Below the pieces are notes generated by a model that saw only the letters and a list, made by a program, of their open reading frames with translations, was not told the origin of the DNA and ran no database searches. Source: Rhodothermia bacterium (GTDB lineage Bacteria; Bacteroidota; Rhodothermia; Rhodothermales; JABDKH01). From it: a stretch of 11,168 nt of DNA. The stretch lies in assembly GCA_018679295.1 (NCBI GenBank), contig JAHHLP010000446.1:1-11168 (forward strand), read 5' to 3'. How positions within the stretch are numbered: position 1 is the stretch's first letter; each line of letters starts with the position of its first letter. Both the position numbers and the translations under genes were made by a program. Shown here piece by piece: positions 7,229-11,168 of the stretch.

Positions 7229-8098
7229 TCATGCTGTCAAGAGGGCGAGTGCGGCGGCGGCAAGGGCGAGCCCAAGCAGGTTGTACCGGTTCAATGACTC
7301 GGACCACACCGCAACACCGAGGATCGTTCCGCCCAACACGATGGCTACGTGATTGAACGGAAACGCGACTGTGCCGGGAAGCCGGGACAGTGCTTCGAGA
7401 AAGAATTCGACAGAGCCAAAGTTGACCAGCCCGAGCACTACGCCGTAGATGAGGGCGAGCCTGCCTGTCTTCCGATCGACCCGCTTTCTCCTGCTCATGA
7501 TGATGAAGCCGCCGACAATAGACGCACTGGCAAATACGGCGAAGAGAAAGGCGGGCCGGGAGACGATGCCTGAGAAAGACTCCTCAAAGAGTTTCAACGA
7601 GGTATCGGTTGCCCCCGCAGCAACGAAGAGACTCAAAAGCGTGACCGCTGACATATACGTGGCCCGCGGCTCGAGGGCTACGACGGAGCGACGCGTGGCC
7701 GAAAGGAGGACCAGGGAGACGATGGCACAGGGTAGGCCCGCGAGCTGTAAGGTGCCCGGTGACTCGTGCCAGTAGAGCCAGGAAAAGACAAAGGGAACTA
7801 CCAGCGAGATGCGTGCCACAGAGGTCGCGATGGCTAGCCCTGACGCCTCCGTCGCCAACGAATAGAGAGCGAAGGTAACGATGAACAACACGCCCAGCAG
7901 AACACCGACGCCCATTGCGACACCGACATCGACATTCCATTCCTCGAGCTTGAACCCGGACAGGCCCAGAGCCAGGCCGGCCGCGCATAGGTAGTTGACC
8001 GTTAACAATTGGAAGCGGTCAACCTTCAATCCGCCACAGATCTTAAAGATGACCCCGATGGCGAGACTGCAGCAAACAGCCAATAACAGGTAGACCAT
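7229..8098 (-). CDS. EamA/DMT-superfamily inner-membrane transporter
   Basis: This is a 289-residue, almost wholly hydrophobic protein. Its pattern gives about ten membrane helices (roughly 2-20, 29-47, 56-78, 85-108, 112-130, 145-162, 178-197, 213-230, 239-258, 267-288), in two halves of five as in the drug/metabolite transporter superfamily. The basic loop SRRKRVDRKTGR (about 198-209) marks the cytosolic side between helices 7 and 8. The second half has the EamA-like end FPFNHVAIVLGGTILGVAVWSE, where a helix ends in a conserved Glu-containing turn. Substrate cannot be read from sequence; members export amino acids, nucleotide-type metabolites or other small molecules. The ATG at 8098 lies 39 bp after the YbbR-like gene, with no good Shine-Dalgarno. 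It is co-directional with menF, which starts 115 bp further on, but a role in quinone metabolism is not shown. Confidence 0.8.
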   Translation of the reverse strand: MVYLLLAVCCSLAIGVIFKICGGLKVDRFQLLTVNYLCAAGLALGLSGFKLEEWNVDVGVAMGVGVLLGVLFIVTFALYSLATEASGLAIATSVARISLVVPFVFSWLYWHESPGTLQLAGLPCAIVSLVLLSATRRSVVALEPRATYMSAVTLLSLFVAAGATDTSLKLFEESFSGIVSRPAFLFAVFASASIVGGFIIMSRRKRVDRKTGRLALIYGVVLGLVNFGSVEFFLEALSRLPGTVAFPFNHVAIVLGGTILGVAVWSESLNRYNLLGLALAAAALALLTA

Positions 8099-8137
8099 AC
8101 CGTGATGGGGTCACTCCGCTTCGACGTAAAATACGAC

Positions 8138-9154
8138 CTACTCGCTAACGAGATAGTTGTAATACCGAAGCGATGATGGGAAGAACTGCACGTCTCTGAT
8201 GTGTAGGTCGTCGGGAAGAAAAAGGTGGGGCTTGACGCGGCCGGTCGTGTCCGAGCGGATATCCTCGTAGCGAACTGTAGCAAAGAAGTTGGGAGCCCTC
8301 AGCGATTGATTGAACTCGGTGAGAAGCACGCGATATTGGACCGTCAGACTTGAAGGTTCAAGGGTGACCAGCTTGTCTGACGAAGGAGCCCCCTCCAGAA
8401 TGACGTCCACCTCCCGTTCCGCGCCGGTGAACTCACGTGCCACGGCGATCAAAGTAGTGCGATCGATGTCCCGCTCGACCAGTCCCAACAGGCTGTCAAC
8501 CAGCGAAACCTGCACGGCGATCGAGTCGACGAGTTCATTTCGGACAATGGACACCGTCGGCCAGGATTCGATTGACTCTACCACTGATGCCGCGCCCGAC
8601 ACGGTAATCGAATCGGGGATGGTTTTCGGCACGTCGATCAGTTCGTGAGTGTCCGGGGTATTGATCTCCGCCCGGAGCCGGATCGGCACGCGCCGGGTAA
8701 TCCGCTCGTCCGTCTTGACGAGGTACGTCCGGGGACGAACGGATTCTAGCGTGAGATTCCTCAGCAGATCCGAAGGCGTCGCATCGAGATTGACGACTTC
8801 TCGACCGGCGTCGATCGGTACAGCGGGGCGATTATAGTAGATGCGAAACAGGGACACGCCTTCTCCCCTAACCTGAACCCTGACGTCGGACGGTGGAAGC
8901 TCCGCAAGTGCCTTGCCGGCCGGCAGATTTACTACAGTTGTCGGCAAATCGAGGGCAAGGCTATATGTCTTCTGCAGCGAAAAGACGAACCACAGCAGCG
9001 CTGAGGTCAAAATGCAGACTGCAATGGCGGTCCCCCTGCGCCCTGAGGAGGCCTCCGGGTAGTCTCCGTAGGTTCGCTGTCCTTCGAAGAACGTCTTGAA
9101 GCGCTCCCAGAAGACCGCGCCTGAAGCATTGTCGTTTTCGTTTTCGGGAGCCAC
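8138..9154 (-). CDS. YbbR-like domain protein, single-pass membrane anchor
   Basis: The 338-residue protein begins with a polar 40-residue cytosolic tail (MAPENENDNASGAVFWERFK and on, ending SSGRR). One membrane helix follows (41-60, TAIAVCILTSALLWFVFSLQ), then an all-beta-looking extracytoplasmic part of about 275 residues. That part reads as successive YbbR-like units: YSLALDLPTTVVNLPAG near 64-80 with VRVQVRGEGVSLFRI, RRVPIRLRAEI with PDSITVSGAASVVESI in the middle, and VDVILEG with SSLTVQYRVLL near the end. YbbR (CdaR) proteins regulate the diadenylate cyclase CdaA in Firmicutes, and similar proteins are common in Bacteroidota. No cyclase gene is adjacent here, so function stays open. The start is GTG at 9154, because an in-frame TAA lies a few codons upstream and no ATG is available. 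Family assignment is by pattern and moderately firm. Confidence 0.72.
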   Translation of the reverse strand: MAPENENDNASGAVFWERFKTFFEGQRTYGDYPEASSGRRGTAIAVCILTSALLWFVFSLQKTYSLALDLPTTVVNLPAGKALAELPPSDVRVQVRGEGVSLFRIYYNRPAVPIDAGREVVNLDATPSDLLRNLTLESVRPRTYLVKTDERITRRVPIRLRAEINTPDTHELIDVPKTIPDSITVSGAASVVESIESWPTVSIVRNELVDSIAVQVSLVDSLLGLVERDIDRTTLIAVAREFTGAEREVDVILEGAPSSDKLVTLEPSSLTVQYRVLLTEFNQSLRAPNFFATVRYEDIRSDTTGRVKPHLFLPDDLHIRDVQFFPSSLRYYNYLVSE

Positions 9155-9288
9155 GTGCCTATCGGAATCTGGATGATGTCTTTAGATATACCGGTCAGCA
9201 TGATTTGTTGCTGCCCGTCCAGCGAATTCGTTACACCCTACGGCCACCCTGCAAGAATTCCTTAATCCTGTTGGCGGGACAAACACGG

Positions 9289-9324
9289 GAACGTGGAGCT
9301 ACGCGGCGCCGGGCGCTCCTGTTC
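9289..9324 (-). terminator. Stem-loop at the end of the second BMC gene
   Basis: On the minus strand GAAC-A-GGAGC pairs with GCTCC-AC-GTTC across a GC-rich 15-base loop, starting within the stop codon of the second BMC gene. Only a broken T-rich stretch (GTGTTTGT) follows, so it is not a clean Rho-independent terminator. It may stabilise the 3' end of the shell-protein message or weakly end transcription before the YbbR-like gene. Confidence 0.3.
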
Positions 9325-9862
9325 ACGACAGAAATTTCCGCAGCAATTCAAGTAGAGTCCGCTTGTTTGCTCGAGCGATCTCGCGACCCTGTATCGGCAA
9401 GCCCGGCGTGTCGCGGGCGAGGCTACGCAGCTCTCTGACTGTCATTGACTCCAGATCCCCCCCGGACGTGACCTGCCGCTTCGCGGTGGTCGCCGATTCA
9501 GTCACGCGTGCGGGTTTCGGCGGAGGGGTCGAGGTGCTCCCCTTGCCTGTGGCGCTCACTTCTGCGAGGACGAGCTCCCTGACGTCGGCATCAGGACGTG
9601 GAATGACGTGCGCGGACAGAACCTCGCCTATACGTTCGGCCGCGGCCCGCCCGGCATCGACCGCAGCTTGCACGGCAGCCGTCTCCCCGAACACATGGAT
9701 AGTGATAAGAGCGGCAACCGTCTGCTCAACTGACACGATTGACACGTCGGCCGTCTTTACCATCGCGTCGGCTGCTTCGATGGCGGCGACGAGCCCTTTG
9801 GTCTCAATCATTCCGAGAGCACTGTCTGCATGGTCGACCATCGGCATGTCGTCTTCTGACAC
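9323..9862 (-). CDS. BMC-H shell protein with divergent pore and C-terminal Rho_N/SAP-like tail
   Basis: This is a 179-residue paralogue of the neighbouring minimal shell protein. A single BMC domain spans about 14-97: ALGMIETKGLVAAIEAADAM, then VFGETAAVQAAVDAGRAAAERI and LSAHVIPRPDADV. The loop that lines the hexamer pore in canonical BMC-H proteins (KIGGG in the neighbour) aligns with QTVAA (47-51), so the charged Lys and the flexible glycines are gone. A Pro/Ser/Thr/Lys linker (about 103-135) leads to LESMTVRELRSLARDT and KRTLLELLRKFL (137-178). This looks like the helical Rho_N or SAP-type module; that resemblance is from memory of the pattern. Shell proteins with extra C-terminal domains are known (PduK, and EutK with a helix-turn-helix). 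The start shown is GTG. In-frame ATGs at 9847 and 9841 are plausible, the last giving an N-terminus most like the neighbour. Confidence 0.88.
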   Translation of the reverse strand: MSEDDMPMVDHADSALGMIETKGLVAAIEAADAMVKTADVSIVSVEQTVAALITIHVFGETAAVQAAVDAGRAAAERIGEVLSAHVIPRPDADVRELVLAEVSATGKGSTSTPPPKPARVTESATTAKRQVTSGGDLESMTVRELRSLARDTPGLPIQGREIARANKRTLLELLRKFLS

Positions 9863-9866
9863 AAGC

Positions 9867-9895
9867 GCCCGGACCCATCATGAATGGACCCGGGC
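9867..9895 (-). promoter_or_regulatory. 12-bp stem-loop between the two BMC genes
   Basis: In the minus-strand transcript GCCCGGGUCCAU pairs with AUGGGUCCGGGC around a five-base loop (UCAUG). Two of the twelve pairs are G-U, which pair only in RNA from this strand. The stem ends 4 bases before the GTG start of the second BMC gene and about 20 bases before its first in-frame ATG. It has no following T run, so it is better read as an RNA processing, stability or translation-attenuation element than as a terminator. Confidence 0.6.
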
Positions 9896-9927
9896 ATGAA
9901 ATCTAGATAGGCTGTCGCTCCGAGTAC

Positions 9928-10218
9928 CTAGCCTGAGACGTCGGGCAAGATCCTCTCGACGTCGGCGTGTGGCCTTGGAATGACGTGGACCGAAACCAGC
10001 TCGCCGACTCGTTCAGCTGCTGCGGCTCCGGCATCGGTAGCGGCCTTGACCGCGCCTACATCGCCACGCACCATAACGGTCACGTAGCCCCCTCCGATCT
10101 TCTCCTTGCCCACCAGCCGGACTCGAGCGGCCTTGACCATCGCATCAGCTGCTTCGATAGCACCGACGAGGCCCCGCGTCTCGACCATTCCCAGGGCTAT
10201 TCCGTAATCTTCTGCCAT
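9928..10218 (-). CDS. BMC-H microcompartment hexamer shell protein (PduA/EutM/CcmK-like)
   Basis: This 96-residue protein consists of one BMC domain, the usual length for the hexamer-forming tiles of carboxysome and metabolosome shells. Landmarks are ALGMVETRGLVGAIEAADAM (8-27), the pore loop KIGGG (40-44) followed by YVTVMVRGDVGAVKAATDAG, and the C-terminal ELVSVHVIPRPHADVE (73-88). KIGGG places small, flexible glycines at the six-fold pore, as in PduA- and EutM-type proteins that pass polar metabolites. ATG at 10218 matches family N-termini; no Shine-Dalgarno is visible in the 20 bases before it. It lies 65 bp before the second BMC gene, whose domain is clearly paralogous, so the pair arose by tandem duplication and would co-assemble or alternate in one shell. 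No pentamer (BMC-P), BMC-T or lumen enzyme is in view, so the compartment type cannot be named. Confidence 0.95.
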   Translation of the reverse strand: MAEDYGIALGMVETRGLVGAIEAADAMVKAARVRLVGKEKIGGGYVTVMVRGDVGAVKAATDAGAAAAERVGELVSVHVIPRPHADVERILPDVSG

Positions 10219-10244
10219 AATGGAAGTGAACTGTTCGTGTTTGC

Positions 10245-10258
10245 GTACCCTCGGGTAC
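10245..10258. repeat. Palindrome GTACCC-TC-GGGTAC
   Basis: A perfect 6-bp inverted repeat with a 2-base centre sits about 27 bp before the ATG of the first BMC gene. In that position it could be a repressor or activator operator, or a small hairpin in the 5' leader. An outer pair AACTG (10229-10233) and CAGTT (10258-10262) partly overlaps it and could form an alternative stem. Confidence 0.4.
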
Positions 10259-10270
10259 AGTTGGGCAATT

Positions 10271-10288
10271 CACGGCATTAACGCCGTG
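10271..10288. repeat. Hairpin CACGGC / GCCGTG
   Basis: A perfect 6-bp GC-rich stem around a six-base AT-rich centre (GTTAAT on the minus strand). It lies between the flippase and the first BMC gene. It has no T tract, so it is not a standard terminator; it may be an operator or part of a folded leader. Confidence 0.4.
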
Positions 10289-10327
10289 GGAGCACGTCCG
10301 AATCGGCACGATCAAAAAGATGCTCCC
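10288..10327. repeat. Long-loop inverted repeat GGGAGCA / TGCTCCC
   Basis: Seven perfectly complementary bases flank a 26-base interior that contains a TTTTT run on the minus strand. It abuts the CACGGC hairpin, sharing one base, so the two cannot both form fully. Two mutually adjusting stems before a gene are compatible with attenuation, but no known riboswitch consensus is recognised. Confidence 0.35.
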
Positions 10328-10366
10328 GTGCGCGCTCATCGAATATAGACGGGGGTTTCACGTTTG

Positions 10367-11168
10367 TCAACCGGGGGCATCCTCGGCCGAACGGCTTCCT
10401 CCCGATACGATGGATATGATCGTTCGTAGCCCGCCTTTCAGCTCGTCCAGGCGGTACATGCGGGTCAGGATGAGGATCGGGAAATAGCTCATGAGAATGC
10501 CGAGTCGAACGGAGATTCTTGGCAAGACACTCCACTCGTTTCCGACCCGGGTCACAAAGAAGAGAGCGACGACTACGGCGAGCGTTGTTGCGGCCAGCGG
10601 CCAGTCGTAGCCGACGGTGTTTAGTCTCTCCGCAAATCGAGTAGAGAAGACAGTGAGAATCAGGAAGGCAATTGCCGTGGCGGCAGCCGCTCCGACTCCT
10701 TCGAAAGAAGGTATCAGCAGGATGTTCAGGGCGATGTTCGAAAGCGCCGCTACACCCACACAGAACGCAACAACGCCCGTCTTGCCCGCACCCGTCAGGA
10801 CGCTGGAGACGATTTGGTTCGCACCATAGGCCCAAAACCCGATCCCCACAAGAAGAACCAGAAGAGAGATTCCCACATAGCTATCATCTACCGAGAACAC
10901 CGAAGCCATAAGCTGCATGGCGTCGCCAGAAAGCACCGCGAGACCAAGCAGCGCCCAGCCGGTCCACACCACGTAGTGCCGAAAAATCTCCCGGTGCAGG
11001 GACACATCCTCCGCGTCGAGCCGCCGAAGGCCCACTACGAGAAACGCCAGCTGAAAACTCTGCACCAGAAGAACGTTGACCACCCCTGCAACCCTGGACG
11101 CCCAGTCGTACTCCGCGATGACGACGGGGTCGCTCAACCACTTCAGCAGGTATCGATCACTTGAATTA
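10367..11168 (-). CDS. Polysaccharide flippase (Wzx/MATE-like), C-terminal part
   Basis: The frame is open through the right edge (266 residues seen plus stop), so the gene's 5' part is outside the window. A TTG at 11137 is only an internal codon: the residues before it, DRYLLKWLSDP, resemble the segment that opens the second half of Wzx-type lipid-linked sugar flippases. Hydrophobic stretches follow (about VAGVVNVLLVQSFQLAFLVVG, then WTGWALLGLAVL, VGISLLVLLVGIGFWAYGA, VVAFCVGVAALSNIALNILLI, and two to three more), with the VLTGAGKTGVVA loop typical of this half. These proteins move undecaprenyl-linked oligosaccharides or similar carriers across the inner membrane; the actual substrate is unknown. 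Its stop is 148 bp before the first BMC gene, co-directional but separated by structured DNA, so shared transcription is uncertain. Confidence 0.82.
   Translation of the reverse strand, partial: NSSDRYLLKWLSDPVVIAEYDWASRVAGVVNVLLVQSFQLAFLVVGLRRLDAEDVSLHREIFRHYVVWTGWALLGLAVLSGDAMQLMASVFSVDDSYVGISLLVLLVGIGFWAYGANQIVSSVLTGAGKTGVVAFCVGVAALSNIALNILLIPSFEGVGAAAATAIAFLILTVFSTRFAERLNTVGYDWPLAATTLAVVVALFFVTRVGNEWSVLPRISVRLGILMSYFPILILTRMYRLDELKGGLRTIISIVSGGSRSAEDAPG

Noticed and set aside
9363..9899. 178-codon open frame opposite the second BMC gene
   Set aside because: The minus-strand BMC domain is unmistakable. The plus-strand frame mirrors it, with Ala/Ser/Thr-rich composition and no domain.
10271..10288. 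Flippase terminator
   Set aside because: The stem is good, but no T tract follows in the minus direction (AATTGCCC), so I list it as a repeat only.
10278..10835. 185-codon minus-strand frame over the flippase end
   Set aside because: It is a Cys/Arg-rich alternate frame of the flippase gene and has no membrane or family pattern.

Overview
This window is a fragment of a bacterial chromosome, moderately GC-rich, in which every supportable gene lies on the minus strand. I see no phage, insertion sequence, tRNA, rRNA or CRISPR. Shine-Dalgarno sequences are weak or absent before most starts, and TTG and GTG starts are used. Together with a menF-D-B-A-C-E cluster and a single-pass YbbR-like protein, this fits the Bacteroidota/Rhodothermota side of the FCB group. 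That placement is an inference from gene content, not from a marker gene.

Layout in transcription order (right to left). The right edge holds the 3' part of a polysaccharide flippase (Wzx/MATE-like). A structured 148-bp gap with three inverted repeats follows. Next come two tandem bacterial microcompartment (BMC) hexamer shell proteins. The first is a minimal BMC-H with the canonical KIGGG pore loop. The second has a divergent pore loop, a Pro/Ser/Thr-rich linker and a C-terminal segment resembling a Rho_N/SAP helical module. A 12-bp stem-loop sits between them. After another gap come a membrane-anchored YbbR-like protein and a ten-helix EamA/DMT-type transporter.

The left two thirds is a compact menaquinone operon: menF (isochorismate synthase), menD (SEPHCHC synthase), menB (DHNA-CoA synthase), menA (DHNA prenyltransferase), menC (o-succinylbenzoate synthase) and menE (OSB-CoA ligase, cut by the left edge). 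Together they take chorismate through isochorismate, SEPHCHC, [SHCHC], OSB, OSB-CoA and DHNA-CoA, then prenylate DHNA to demethylmenaquinone. MenH (SHCHC synthase), a DHNA-CoA thioesterase and the MenG/UbiE methyltransferase are not in the window. Several genes overlap or nearly abut (menF/menD, menB/menA, menC/menE), which implies translational coupling.

The least ordinary part is the BMC pair. Two shell paralogues occur with no pentamer gene, no BMC-T and no recognisable lumen enzyme in view, and one carries a possible nucleic-acid-binding or protein-binding tail. The menaquinone genes themselves look orthodox, apart from the unusual menD start context.
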